A stretch of DNA of 64,000 nucleotides. It comes from Hyphomicrobiales bacterium (GTDB lineage Bacteria; Pseudomonadota; Alphaproteobacteria; Rhizobiales; Kaistiaceae). The notes under the pieces were generated by a model. It worked only from the letters and a program-made list of their open reading frames with translations, was not told where the DNA came from and did not search any database. Below, piece by piece: positions 17,096 to 26,151 of this stretch (position 1 is the first letter of the stretch; the number at the start of each line of letters is the position of its first letter). The DNA is taken from positions 248,001 through 312,000 of the forward strand of contig JAFKKF010000010.1 of the NCBI GenBank assembly GCA_017305635.1, read 5' to 3'. The translations under genes and the position numbers were made by a program.

Positions 17096-17998
17096 ATGCG
17101 ACCCACTCTCGTTCAGATCGAAGCTTTCTATTGGATCGCCCGTCTGGGCGGCTTCCATGCTGCGGCAGCACGCCTGAACATCAGCCAGCCGACGGTCACC
17201 CTTCGCATACGCGCCTTGGAGCAGGCCCTCGGCGTCATCCTCTTCGAGAAGGTGGGGCGGCTGTCCCGCCTCACCCCGAATGGCCGCCTCCTATTGCCCC
17301 ACGCGGAACGGATGGTCGGCCTTGCCGACGAGATCCAGTCGCGCTCACCGCTCCGCGATCCCCTTGGCGGAGAATTGCGCCTCGGTGCGCCGGACAGTTT
17401 CGGCCTCGTCGGCCTGCCGCATCTGCTCGCCGCGATCCGTTCCGCCTATCCGGCGCTCCGCGTTGCTCTGACCATCGACAACAGCAACGTCCTCGGCGAG
17501 AAACTCAACGAGCGGGAACTCGACTTCGCAATACTCGCCGAACCGCAGGTCGGCGGGCATATCGCCCGCGAATCCTTCGGCACGATCGAAGTGGGATGGG
17601 TCGCCTCGAAGCACTTGCCGATCCCCGATCGGATCATCCGGCCGACGGATCTCGTTGGCTTCGAGGTGTTCACCAATCCCGAGCCATCCAATCTGCTCAC
17701 GCTGCTTCGCCAGTGGTTTGCATCAGAGCACATCGACGCACCGAAGATCAGCACCTGCAACAGCCTTTCGGTGATCCTCGGCTTGACCCGGGCGGGTGCG
17801 GGCGTGAGCCTGCTGCCGACGGCGATCGTGCCGCGCCATCCGCGCAGCGCATTTCGAGTGTTGCGCGCACAGCCGCAGGTAGGCCGCCCGCGCATGTATG
17901 GCGCCTACCAGCTCGAGAAAGCCGGCGCGGTCACCGCCGCGATCATGGAGATGACCCGATCGATATTCGTCCGGTCCGATTGGACATTGAAAGGCTGA
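17096..17998 (+). CDS. LysR-family transcriptional regulator
   Basis: A 300-residue regulator. The N-terminal winged HTH covers residues 1-60 (LVQIEAFYWIARLGGFHAAAARLNISQPTVTLRIRALE), followed by a two-lobe effector domain (GGELRLGAPDSFG, ILGLTRAGAGVSLLP). It is transcribed away from the ABC/lactonase/D-amino-acid operon, the standard arrangement for a LysR activator of its neighbour. A T-N11-A palindrome lies directly before its ATG. The inducer is unknown but presumably an intermediate of that operon's pathway. Confidence 0.94.
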   Translation: MRPTLVQIEAFYWIARLGGFHAAAARLNISQPTVTLRIRALEQALGVILFEKVGRLSRLTPNGRLLLPHAERMVGLADEIQSRSPLRDPLGGELRLGAPDSFGLVGLPHLLAAIRSAYPALRVALTIDNSNVLGEKLNERELDFAILAEPQVGGHIARESFGTIEVGWVASKHLPIPDRIIRPTDLVGFEVFTNPEPSNLLTLLRQWFASEHIDAPKISTCNSLSVILGLTRAGAGVSLLPTAIVPRHPRSAFRVLRAQPQVGRPRMYGAYQLEKAGAVTAAIMEMTRSIFVRSDWTLKG

Positions 17999-18094
17999 CG
18001 AAGGCGCGCTCGGCGAACCCTTCGACTTGCTGCGCTCGCCGGCATATCGCGCATTGCCTGCCGCGCGTGACAACCGGATCGGTGAGCCGGAGGG

Positions 18095-18847
18095 CTATGC
18101 CGCGAACTGAACCGTGACCGAGCCGAAGCCGATGAAGGCCACCTCGACGCGGTCGCCCGGCTTCACCAGGGTGATTCCGGTGAAGGTGCCGGTGGTCACC
18201 ACCATGCCGGCCTCTATGCCGCCGGCGCTCCTGAGGTCGTTGGCGAGATCGATGGCGGGAAGGAACGCGTCGCCCGCTGCATGCCCGCCGACCTGCCGGG
18301 CGGCGACCTTGCCGTTGACGATGACGCTCGCCTCGAGCTTGGCGAGGTCGAAGCTCCGCCAGTCGGCCCGGTCGGGGCCGATGACGAAGCCGCCATTGGA
18401 CATGAAGTCCGCGGCGCGCTCGATCGCAGGCGTCGCCTCATAGTCGCTGAAGCGCGTGTCGATCACCTCGATCGCCGGGAAGGCGGTGACGGCGGCCGCC
18501 ACTTCCTCGCGCGCATAGGCAGCGGCGCGCGGCGGCAACGGCCTGTCGAAACGGAAGGCGATCTCGGCCTCGATGCCGAGCATGGGCATCAGCCGTGCGG
18601 GGATCGCATCGCCGCCGCGGAAGACACGCGAGCGCATGAGAATGGCCTTGCAGAAGCCGAAGCCGGGCATGGTCGCGACCTTCCAGCCGGCGATCTCCTC
18701 GCCGAGCCGGGCGACGGTGGCGGACTGGATCGCATAGGCGTCCGCGGCCGTCTTCGGGCGGAGGTCCTCGGGCAGCCGGCCGGCGAGAGGACCGGAGCGG
18801 GCGGCGGCAAGAAGGGCGGCAGCGCGGGTGACGGCGTCGTGATCCAA
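18095..18847 (-). CDS. 2-keto-4-pentenoate hydratase-like protein (FAH superfamily)
   Basis: About 250 residues of the hydratase/decarboxylase branch of the fumarylacetoacetate hydrolase fold (MhpD/DmpE-like). Markers are DAYAIQSATVARLGEEIAGWKV, a metal-binding IEAEIAFRFDRPLP region and MVVTTGTFTGITLVKPGDRVEVAFIGFG at the C-terminus. No ATG fits. I chose TTG at 18847 because GGAG lies 6 bases upstream and the product then begins LDHDAVTRAAALL, like relatives; TTG at 18868 is the alternative. It follows the aminotransferase gene by 38 bases as the last gene of the operon. It probably adds water to an unsaturated 2-keto acid. Confidence 0.82.
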   Translation of the reverse strand: MDHDAVTRAAALLAAARSGPLAGRLPEDLRPKTAADAYAIQSATVARLGEEIAGWKVATMPGFGFCKAILMRSRVFRGGDAIPARLMPMLGIEAEIAFRFDRPLPPRAAAYAREEVAAAVTAFPAIEVIDTRFSDYEATPAIERAADFMSNGGFVIGPDRADWRSFDLAKLEASVIVNGKVAARQVGGHAAGDAFLPAIDLANDLRSAGGIEAGMVVTTGTFTGITLVKPGDRVEVAFIGFGSVTVQFAA

Positions 18848-18885
18848 GATGGTCTCCGGCTTCGGCAACGAATCGATGCGGCAGC

Positions 18886-20088
18886 TTACGCCGCGCGCGC
18901 CGCCTCGTCCTTGTCGGCAAGCACGGCCATGGCCGCCGCGACGCCGCCATCGGCGTGGGGGATGCCGGCGAGGCGAAGGCCCATCTCGACGCCGCCGAGC
19001 GTGCCGATCAGGGAGAGGTCGTTGAAGTCGCCGAGATGGCCGATGCGGAAGACGCGGTCCTTGAGCTGTCCGAGCCCGTTGCCGAGGCTCATGTTGAAGC
19101 GCTGCAGGATGAGGGCGCGGAGCGCGTCGGCGCTCTTGCCCTCGGGCAGGCGCACGGCGGTGAGCGAGCCCGAATAGTCGCGCGGCTCCAGGCACTGGAT
19201 CTCGATGCCCCCGCTCCTGCCCCAGGCGCGCACCGCCGCCCGCGTCGCCGCGCCGTGGCGGGCATGGCGGGCAAAGACGTTCTCCATGCCCTCCTCCTCC
19301 AGCGTGGCGATCGCTTCCTGCAGGCCGCGAAGAAGGTTGGTCGCGGGCGTGTAGGGGAAGTAGAAGCCGGCATTGGCGTCGAGCATCGGGCGCCAGTCCC
19401 AATAGCTGCGCGGCAGCTTCGCCGTCTCGCTCGCCGCGAGCGCCTTCCTGCTGATCGCGTTGAAGGAAAGGCCGGGCGGCAGCATCAGGCCCTTCTGGCT
19501 GCCGGCGACGGTGACGTCGACGCCCCATTCCTCGTGCCGGTAGTCGATCGAGGCGAGCGACGAGATGGTATCGACCATGAGGAGCGCCGGATGGCCGGCG
19601 GCATCGATGGCGCGGCGCACCTCGGCGATCCGGCTGGTGCAGCCGGTCGAGGTCTCGTTGTGGACGACGCAGACGGCGCGGATGCGGTGATCCTTGTCCT
19701 CGCGGAGCGCCGCCTCGATGGCGGCGGGATCGGCACCACGCCGCCAGTCGGTCTCCAGCACCACCGGCTTCAGGCCGAGGCGCGTCGCCATCTCGTGCCA
19801 GAGCGTGGCGAACCAGCCGGTGCGCGCCATCAGGATCGTGTCGCCGGGCGAGAGCGTGTTGGCGAGCGCCGCCTCCCAGGCACCGGTGCCCGAGGCGGGA
19901 TAGATGACCACCGGCCCGGAGGTCTGCATGACCCGCTTCATGCCGGCAAGCACGGCACGGCCGAGATCGGCGAAGCCGGGACCGCGATGGTCGATGGTCG
20001 GCTCGGCGATTGCGTGGAGCACGCGGTCCGGCACGTTGGTCGGACCGGGAATCTGGAGGAAATGGCGTCCGGCGGGGCGGCTGTTCAT
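18886..20088 (-). CDS. Class V aminotransferase (serine/alanine-glyoxylate aminotransferase type)
   Basis: A 400-residue PLP enzyme. The N-terminus GRHFLQIPGPTNVPDRVLHAI and DHRGPGFADLG are typical of serine-glyoxylate aminotransferases. PLP contacts are in YPASGTGAWEAAL, and the Schiff-base lysine is in VAGSQKGLMLPPG (about residue 197). The C-terminus has the usual RIGHLGDFND. It could also act as a ureidoglycine-glyoxylate aminotransferase (PucG), a related class V enzyme in purine breakdown, which would fit the nitrogen-ring context; I cannot decide from sequence. The ATG at 20088 overlaps the amidase stop by 4 bases. Confidence 0.88.
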   Translation of the reverse strand: MNSRPAGRHFLQIPGPTNVPDRVLHAIAEPTIDHRGPGFADLGRAVLAGMKRVMQTSGPVVIYPASGTGAWEAALANTLSPGDTILMARTGWFATLWHEMATRLGLKPVVLETDWRRGADPAAIEAALREDKDHRIRAVCVVHNETSTGCTSRIAEVRRAIDAAGHPALLMVDTISSLASIDYRHEEWGVDVTVAGSQKGLMLPPGLSFNAISRKALAASETAKLPRSYWDWRPMLDANAGFYFPYTPATNLLRGLQEAIATLEEEGMENVFARHARHGAATRAAVRAWGRSGGIEIQCLEPRDYSGSLTAVRLPEGKSADALRALILQRFNMSLGNGLGQLKDRVFRIGHLGDFNDLSLIGTLGGVEMGLRLAGIPHADGGVAAAMAVLADKDEAARAA

Positions 20089-21476
20089 GGCGTTGGTTCC
20101 AGTTGTGGCAGGGCCGGCGCGGGATGCCGGGCCGAGAACGAATGGGAAAAGGCGAGAAGGTCGGCGTCGCTGCCGAAGCCGGCGACGAACTGCACGCCGA
20201 TGGGCAGCCGCGAGGCGGAGACGGCGACCGGCAGGCTGATCGCGGGCAGTCCGGTAATGTTGACGAAGCCGGTGAAGATGGCGTGGTCCCGGGGGCCGGC
20301 GGGCCGGCCGGCAATCTGGTCGGGATAAGGCACCTCCGCCGGCCAGGGGAGCGCCGCGGCGGTTGGCGTCAGGATGAGGTCGATCCCGGCGAAGAGCTCG
20401 GCGACGCCGCGGCGGAGCGCCGCGACCCGTTCCAGTGCATCGATATAATCGGCGCCGGTGAACTTCCGGCCGTCGGCAGCCATGGCGCGCGCCGCGGCGC
20501 CGGCGCTCCCGCCGATGCGCCCGTTGTCGCGCTCGAAGAGCCAGGCGACGCCCGCGCGCGAGACGACCTGCCAGACGCGGCCGGCATCGTCGAGATCGAA
20601 GAACACCTCGCCCTCCTCGACCTCGTGGCCGGCGGCGGCGAGATCGCGGGCGACGGCGGCCGTGGCGGCCGCAACTTCCGGGTCGACCGGCGCCGTGCCG
20701 AAGCGCGGGACATAGAGGATGCGCCGCGGCCGGTCGGGCCAAGATGGCGCCGCCGCATAGAGCGAACGCCGGTCGCGCACGTCGGGGCCGCGCATGGCGG
20801 CGTCGAGGAGGAGCGTGTCGGATACGCTGCGGGCGAGCGTGCCGATGGTCTCGAAATCGGTAAGGATGGCAGGGAAGCCGTCGATGCGCGGGATGGCACC
20901 CACCGAAGGCTTCCAGCCGACGAGCCCGGTATGGCTGGCCGGGCGGCGTATGGAGCCGCCGCCGTCGGTGCCGATCGCGCCGGCGACGAGGCCGGCGGCG
21001 ACGCCTGCCGCCGCGCCGCCCGATGAGCCGCCGGGCGTCATGCGCCTGTCCCAGGGATTGCGGGTGACGCCGAAGAGGTCGTTCTTCGTATAGCCTTCCA
21101 GCGTCAGCTCGGGGACGTTGGTCTTGCCGACGATGACCGCGCCCGCCGCACGCAGGCGCGCGACCGGCAGCTCATCCTTCTCGGGGCGGAAATCGGCAAG
21201 GCCGCGGCTGCCCCAGGTCGCCGGCATGCCGGCAACGAGGATGCTGTCCTTCACCGACAGCGGAATGCCGTCGAGCGGCGACAGCGGCTTGCCGGCGGCG
21301 AGGCGGCGATCGCTCGCCTTGGCGGCGGCGCGGGCGCCGGCCTCGTCCAGGGCGACGAAGGTATTGAGCTCGCCATCGAGCTGGCGGATGCGGTCGAGGC
21401 TGCGGTCAAGCAGCGCCTCCGCAGTGATCGCGCCCTTCTTCAGCGACGCGGCAAGGGCGGTGATCTCTTCTTCCAT
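20085..21476 (-). CDS. Amidase-signature family hydrolase
   Basis: A 463-residue amidase-signature enzyme using a Ser-cisSer-Lys triad. The lysine is in GIPLSVKDSI (about K80), the cis-serine in MTPGGSSGGAAAGVAAG and the nucleophile in GTDGGGSIRRPAS. The length is normal for the family. The ATG at 21476 is chosen because the sequence upstream is unlike the family. In cyanuric acid pathways a related enzyme (AtzE) removes the carboxybiuret product of ring opening; a ureidomalonase-like role after barbiturase is an alternative. Both depend on the neighbouring ring-opening amidohydrolase and are inference. Confidence 0.88.
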   Translation of the reverse strand: MEEEITALAASLKKGAITAEALLDRSLDRIRQLDGELNTFVALDEAGARAAAKASDRRLAAGKPLSPLDGIPLSVKDSILVAGMPATWGSRGLADFRPEKDELPVARLRAAGAVIVGKTNVPELTLEGYTKNDLFGVTRNPWDRRMTPGGSSGGAAAGVAAGLVAGAIGTDGGGSIRRPASHTGLVGWKPSVGAIPRIDGFPAILTDFETIGTLARSVSDTLLLDAAMRGPDVRDRRSLYAAAPSWPDRPRRILYVPRFGTAPVDPEVAAATAAVARDLAAAGHEVEEGEVFFDLDDAGRVWQVVSRAGVAWLFERDNGRIGGSAGAAARAMAADGRKFTGADYIDALERVAALRRGVAELFAGIDLILTPTAAALPWPAEVPYPDQIAGRPAGPRDHAIFTGFVNITGLPAISLPVAVSASRLPIGVQFVAGFGSDADLLAFSHSFSARHPAPALPQLEPTP

Positions 21477-21492
21477 TTTCTCGTTTCCATCC

Positions 21493-22404
21493 CTAGCGCG
21501 GCAATGGCTGGCCGATGGACGCCGGCATGCGCGACGAGCGGCCGATGCCGGCGAGCACGGCAAGCGCGATGAGGTACGGGACCATCTGCACGATGTAGGA
21601 GCTGACCGGCACGCCGAAGGTCTGCATGCGCAGCTCCAGCGCTTCCGCCGCCCCGAAGGCGAGGCAGGCAATGGCCGCGCCCCAGGGCGTCCAGCGTCCG
21701 ACGATCAGCGAGGCGAGCGCCAGGTAGCCACGCCCGCCGGTCATGCCGTCGGTGAAGGTGCCGACCTGCTGCAGCGAGAGCACCGCGCCGCCGAGCCCGG
21801 CAATGGCGCCGCCGGTGATGATCGCGATCATGCGCACGCGCATCGGGCTCGACCCGGAGGCGAAGACGGCCTCCGGGTTCTCCCCGGTCGCGGTCAGGGT
21901 CAGGCCGGCCTGGGTGCGCCTGAGGAACAGCGACATGAGCACGCAGCCGATGACGGCCAGGTAGGTGAGCGGGGGCTGATCAAAGAGCAGCGGCCCGATG
22001 GTCGGGATGTCGGAGAGATAGGGAATCGGCCAGGAGGCGAGCGGATCGAGATGGATGGAGGCCGGCGCGCCGCCGCCGGCAATGACCCGGAGCAGGTAGC
22101 TGGTGAGGCCGAGGGCAAGGATGTTGGCGGCGAGGCCGGTGACCATGTTGTCGGCCCGGTAGCGGACGGCGATGACGGCGACGGCGGTGGCGATGATGGC
22201 GCCGCCGACGATGGCGAGCGCGATGCCGCCGAGGGCCGAGCCCGTCGCCGAGGCGCCGATGATCGCGGCGAAGGCGCCGGCGAGCATCATGCCCTCCAGT
22301 CCGACGGCGAAGACCCCGGAGCGCTCCGAGAGGAGGCCGCCGAGCGCGGCGAAGAGGAGCGGCGTGGCGATGCGGATGGCCGCGGCGATGATGTCGATGG
22401 TCAT
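21493..22404 (-). CDS. ABC transporter permease, BMP/nucleoside importer type (second permease)
   Basis: A 303-residue polytopic inner-membrane protein of the RbsC/YufQ-like family, with LLFAALGGLLSERSGVFAVGLEGMML near the N-terminus and MTGGRGYLALASLIVGRWTPWGAAIACLAFGAAEAL, the conserved cytoplasmic loop region of this class. It overlaps the preceding permease gene by 4 bases. Importers of this class with a BMP binding protein carry nucleosides or nucleobase-like compounds, which fits a ring-opening hydrolase upstream. Confidence 0.92.
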   Translation of the reverse strand: MTIDIIAAAIRIATPLLFAALGGLLSERSGVFAVGLEGMMLAGAFAAIIGASATGSALGGIALAIVGGAIIATAVAVIAVRYRADNMVTGLAANILALGLTSYLLRVIAGGGAPASIHLDPLASWPIPYLSDIPTIGPLLFDQPPLTYLAVIGCVLMSLFLRRTQAGLTLTATGENPEAVFASGSSPMRVRMIAIITGGAIAGLGGAVLSLQQVGTFTDGMTGGRGYLALASLIVGRWTPWGAAIACLAFGAAEALELRMQTFGVPVSSYIVQMVPYLIALAVLAGIGRSSRMPASIGQPLPR

Positions 22405-23471
22405 GTCCGGCGCACCGTGGCTGCGAGGACGAAGAGCATGGTCAGGCCCTCGATGACGGCGACCAGCGCCGAGGGAACGCCGATCTGGCGCTGCATGGAG
22501 AGCGAGCCTGCCTCGAGGAGGCCGACGAAGAGCGCGGCGGGGATCACCGCCAGCGGCTCGAGCGCGCCGAGCAGCGCCACCGTCACCGCCTTGAAGCCGA
22601 AGCCGAGCGAGAAGCCCTCGATCAGACGATGATGGACGCCCATCACCTCGATGGCCCCGGCAAGGCCGGCGAGCGCCCCGGCGAGCAGCATCACGCCCCA
22701 GGTGATGCCGGAGAGGGAGAAGCCGGCATAGGCGGCGGCCTTCCGCGAGCTGCCGGCGACGCGCAGCGCGAAGCCGAACGGCGTCCGCCAGAGGATGAGG
22801 GAAAGGGCTGCCGCAACCACGGCCGCGATGATGAAGCCTGGATGGGCGTCGAGCCCGGGGATGCGCGGAAGCCACGACTCCCGCGGCAGCAGCGGCGACT
22901 GCAGGAAGCCCGCGCCGGTCTGCCCGAGGGGCCCGGCGAGCACCTGCTGGACAAGCAGAAGGGCGACGAAATTGAGGAGCAGCGTGACCAGCACTTCGTG
23001 CACATGGCGGCCGAGATAGATGGCCGTGGCGATGGCCGACCAGAGCGCGCCGGCAAGCGCGCCCCCGACGAGCGCGGCGACGATGGCGAGCGGCGAGAGC
23101 GCCGCGGGCCAGGCAAGCGCCGCCGCGGCGCCGCCTATGCCGCCGACCGCGATCTGGCCCTCGGCGCCGATATTGATCACCCCGGCGCGGAAGCAGAGCG
23201 CGACCCCGGCGCCGGCGAGGAGATACGGCGTCGTGCGGTTGAGCCCGACGCCGATCTGGTGCGGCGTGCCGACGGCGCCGGCGATCAGCGCGGCGAAGGC
23301 GGAAATCGGATCATGGCCGGCGGCAGCGATCAGCGCCGCGGCGCAGAGGATCGAGAGGAGCACGGCAAGGAGGATGCGAAGCGCCAGCCCCTCGCCGGAG
23401 ATTTCCAGCCCGAAAGGCAGGCGCGGCTTCGCCACGGGCGTCGACGGAGCGGAGGGCGTCGGCTCGGTCAT
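22401..23471 (-). CDS. ABC transporter permease, BMP/nucleoside importer type (first permease)
   Basis: A 356-residue membrane protein of the YufP-like family with about 8-10 hydrophobic segments. The conserved INIGAEGQIAVGGIGGAAAAL motif follows the second or third segment, and GFALRVAGSSRKAAAYAGFS is the ATPase-docking region. It overlaps the ATPase gene (upstream) and the second permease (downstream) by 4 bases each, so the three are one translationally coupled block. Confidence 0.92.
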   Translation of the reverse strand: MTEPTPSAPSTPVAKPRLPFGLEISGEGLALRILLAVLLSILCAAALIAAAGHDPISAFAALIAGAVGTPHQIGVGLNRTTPYLLAGAGVALCFRAGVINIGAEGQIAVGGIGGAAAALAWPAALSPLAIVAALVGGALAGALWSAIATAIYLGRHVHEVLVTLLLNFVALLLVQQVLAGPLGQTGAGFLQSPLLPRESWLPRIPGLDAHPGFIIAAVVAAALSLILWRTPFGFALRVAGSSRKAAAYAGFSLSGITWGVMLLAGALAGLAGAIEVMGVHHRLIEGFSLGFGFKAVTVALLGALEPLAVIPAALFVGLLEAGSLSMQRQIGVPSALVAVIEGLTMLFVLAATVRRT

Positions 23472-24955
23472 GCGGCGCGGCCCGCCATCCAGAGGCCGAT
23501 CTGGCGCAGATCCGCGTCAGCGCGGCGGACGATGGCGACGAATGCCCCGCCGCTCATCACCGCGATGCGGTCGCTGATCGCCAGCACCTCCTCCAGCTCC
23601 GAAGAGACGTAGAGGACGGCGGCGCCCGCATCGCGAAGGCCGATGACCCGGTCGAGGACGAAGCGCGTGGCGCCCGGATCGAGGCCCCAGGCGGCCTGGT
23701 GGGCGACGAGCACGGCAGGCGACCGGTCGAGTTCGCGCGCGATCACGACCTTCTGCTGGTTGCCGCCGGAAAGCCGGGCGGTGATCGCGCCGGGACCGGC
23801 GGCGCGGATGTCGTAGTCGGCCATGAGCCGGCGGGCGCTCCGCGTGCGGCCGGCGGCGTCGAGCAGCCAGCCGCGCGCATAGGGCTCGCGGCGGCTGTCG
23901 CGGAGCATGAGGTTCTCGGCGACCGTCATGTCGCGCACCAGCGCGCGATGGCCGCGGTCGGCGGGCATGTAGGCCATGCCCGCGGCGACCCGCGCGGCGA
24001 CGGAAGCGTGGGTGATGTCGTTGCCGTCGAGGACAAGCGTGCCGCCGCGCGCCCGGTTGAGCCCGGCAATGGCGTCGACCAGCTCGAGCTGGCCGTTGCC
24101 GTCGACCCCGGCGACGCCGAGGATCTCGCCCCCGCGGATCTCGAAGCTGAGCGGGGAGAGGCCGGCGGCCGACAATTCGCGGGCGACCACCCGCGACGGG
24201 CCGGGCTCGCGCGGCGTCAGGGCGTGAGGCGCGGTGATGTCGCGGCCGACCATCATCTCGGCGAGCTGGGCGCGGCTCGCCCCGGCTACGGGCGCGCGGC
24301 CGGTGACGCGGCCGGCGCGCAGCACCACGACGTCGTCGCAGACCTCGAGCACCTCGGGCAGCTTGTGGCTGATGAAGACGATTCCCTTCCCCTCGGATTT
24401 CAGCCGGCGAAGGATCGAGAGGAGGTCGGCGACCTCGGGCGGCGCGAGGTTCGAGGTCGGCTCGTCGAGGATGAGGAGGTCGGCCTTGCGCAGGATCGCC
24501 TTCAGGATCTCGACGCGCTGGCGGCGGCCGAGGGAGAGGCCCGCGATCGGTACATGGGGATCGAGGTCGAGGCCAAAGCGCCGGCTGGTCTCGCGCACCC
24601 GCTCGGCGACCTCGCCGCGCTTCAGGATCCGCCCTGCGTCCGGCCAGCCGAGCATGACGTTCTCGGTGACGGTCATCGCCTCGACCAGCATGAAATGCTG
24701 GTGGATCATGGCGATGCCCGCCTCCATGGCCTCGCGCGGATGGTGCCCGGCAAGCGGCCTTCCGCGGAAGGCGATGGTGCCGGCATCGGGCGGCAGCATG
24801 CCGAAGAGCACCTTCATCAGGGTGCTCTTGCCCGATCCGTTCTCGCCGAGGAGGCCAAGTATGTGGCCAGCCTCGACGGTCAGGTCGATGCCGTCATTGG
24901 CCCTCAAAGGTCCGAAGCAGCGGACGATGCCGCGCATCTCGAGAAGACTGGTCAT
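23468..24955 (-). CDS. ABC transporter ATP-binding protein with two nucleotide-binding domains (BMP/nucleoside importer)
   Basis: A 495-residue double ATPase of the YufO/RbsA type. The first domain has Walker A GENGSGKST, signature LSLGRRQRVEIL and Walker B LLILDEPTSNL. The second starts GVAGVDGNGQLELV with a degenerate Walker A, and has signature LSGGNQQKVVIAREL. Its Walker B region reads AVLVAHQAAWGLDPG where a DEPT-like sequence is expected, so the second site is probably catalytically degenerate, as is common in this family. It energises the two permeases encoded downstream. Confidence 0.93.
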   Translation of the reverse strand: MTSLLEMRGIVRCFGPLRANDGIDLTVEAGHILGLLGENGSGKSTLMKVLFGMLPPDAGTIAFRGRPLAGHHPREAMEAGIAMIHQHFMLVEAMTVTENVMLGWPDAGRILKRGEVAERVRETSRRFGLDLDPHVPIAGLSLGRRQRVEILKAILRKADLLILDEPTSNLAPPEVADLLSILRRLKSEGKGIVFISHKLPEVLEVCDDVVVLRAGRVTGRAPVAGASRAQLAEMMVGRDITAPHALTPREPGPSRVVARELSAAGLSPLSFEIRGGEILGVAGVDGNGQLELVDAIAGLNRARGGTLVLDGNDITHASVAARVAAGMAYMPADRGHRALVRDMTVAENLMLRDSRREPYARGWLLDAAGRTRSARRLMADYDIRAAGPGAITARLSGGNQQKVVIARELDRSPAVLVAHQAAWGLDPGATRFVLDRVIGLRDAGAAVLYVSSELEEVLAISDRIAVMSGGAFVAIVRRADADLRQIGLWMAGRAA

Positions 24956-25036
24956 TCCTGCGCGTCGACCCGCTTCGGTAGGGGCGGAGATGGCGCCGAG
25001 CGGGCGGCGCCAGGCCGCCCGCTCCGCGTCGCCGGA

Positions 25037-26056
25037 TCAGGTGCCCGGCCGGGCGTCGTTGTCGGTCGGCTCGACCTTGAGGGCGCCCGACTGGAACTGG
25101 CCGGCGAGGTCGCTCACTTCCTTGGCCACGTCCGCCGGGACGACCGGGTTGAAGGCCTTGTCCTTCTCGTACCAGAGCGAGGCGCCGGTCACCGGAGCGG
25201 TGTCGTAGCCATACTGGACGAAAGTGCCGAAGAGCTTGCCCTGCTTCACCTGGTCGGCGGTCGAGCCGAACATTCCCGGCCAGTCCTCGATGATGTTGGT
25301 GAGGACGAGGTCGGGCGCGATCTCGGTCTGGTCGAAGCCGCGGCCGGTGACGTAGACGCCCTTCTCCTTGGCGGCCTGGACGAGGCCGGTCTCGGCGGCG
25401 TTGAGCTTGCCGGTGATCACGTCGGCGCCCTGCCCGATGAGCGAGAGCGCGGCCTCCTTGGCGCCCGCGGCATCCTCCATGTCCTTGACGTAGACGATGC
25501 TCACCTTCGCGCCGGCCTTCTCGGCGCAGATGCGGAAGCCGCCGGCCTGGGCCGTGATGTTCGGCACGCCCTGCAGCCCGTAGACGCCGCCGACCTGGTG
25601 GCTCTTGCTCATGCGCGCCGCGAGCAGGCCGAGCTGGCAGCCGAACTGGGCATTGTTCCAGTCGATGGACATGACGTTGGGATCGGCGCCCTCATTGCCG
25701 CTGACGGCGATGAACTGCGTCTTCGGGAAGTCGGGCGCGACCTGCTGCATGGCCGAGACGAAGCGGCCGGAATGGCCCATCACGATCTCATAGCCCTGGC
25801 TCGCATAGTCGCGGAGCGCCTCGGCTTCGTCGGCGTCGCCGACATTCTCGGAATAGGCGGTGGTGAAGCCGTGCGATTCGAGGCTCTTCAGGATCTGGTA
25901 GCCGAGGGCGTTCCAGCTCTGGTCGTTGATGCTGCCCGGAAGGAGGATGGCGGCCTTGTCGGCCGCTGCCGCGGGCGATGAGAAGGCGGCGATCGAGCCG
26001 AGAAGGGCAACGGCAAGAGCTCCGCGACCGAGGCCGCGGGCGGGTACTCTGGTCAT
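25037..26056 (-). CDS. BMP-family (PnrA-like) substrate-binding protein
   Basis: A 339-residue periplasmic binding protein. A Sec signal (RGALAVALLGSIAAFSSPAAAA, cleavage near residue 32) precedes KAAILLPGSINDQSWNALGYQILKSLE, the start of the Bmp fold. GHSGRFVSAMQQVAPDFPKTQFIAVSG and GGVYGLQGVPNITAQAGGFRICAEKAG are family segments. BMP proteins bind purine or pyrimidine nucleosides and related compounds. A good Shine-Dalgarno (AAAAGGAG) precedes the ATG. An 81-base gap separates it from the ATPase gene, and a 95-base gap from the ring-opening hydrolase. Confidence 0.92.
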   Translation of the reverse strand: MTRVPARGLGRGALAVALLGSIAAFSSPAAAADKAAILLPGSINDQSWNALGYQILKSLESHGFTTAYSENVGDADEAEALRDYASQGYEIVMGHSGRFVSAMQQVAPDFPKTQFIAVSGNEGADPNVMSIDWNNAQFGCQLGLLAARMSKSHQVGGVYGLQGVPNITAQAGGFRICAEKAGAKVSIVYVKDMEDAAGAKEAALSLIGQGADVITGKLNAAETGLVQAAKEKGVYVTGRGFDQTEIAPDLVLTNIIEDWPGMFGSTADQVKQGKLFGTFVQYGYDTAPVTGASLWYEKDKAFNPVVPADVAKEVSDLAGQFQSGALKVEPTDNDARPGT

Positions 26057-26151
26057 AGACGTCTCCTTTTGTCAGTCGCCCCTGCCGCCGGCAGGTCTCG
26101 CCGGCGATCCGGGGCAATCAAGCCAATGCAACGCCGGCTGCCTGCCGGCGC

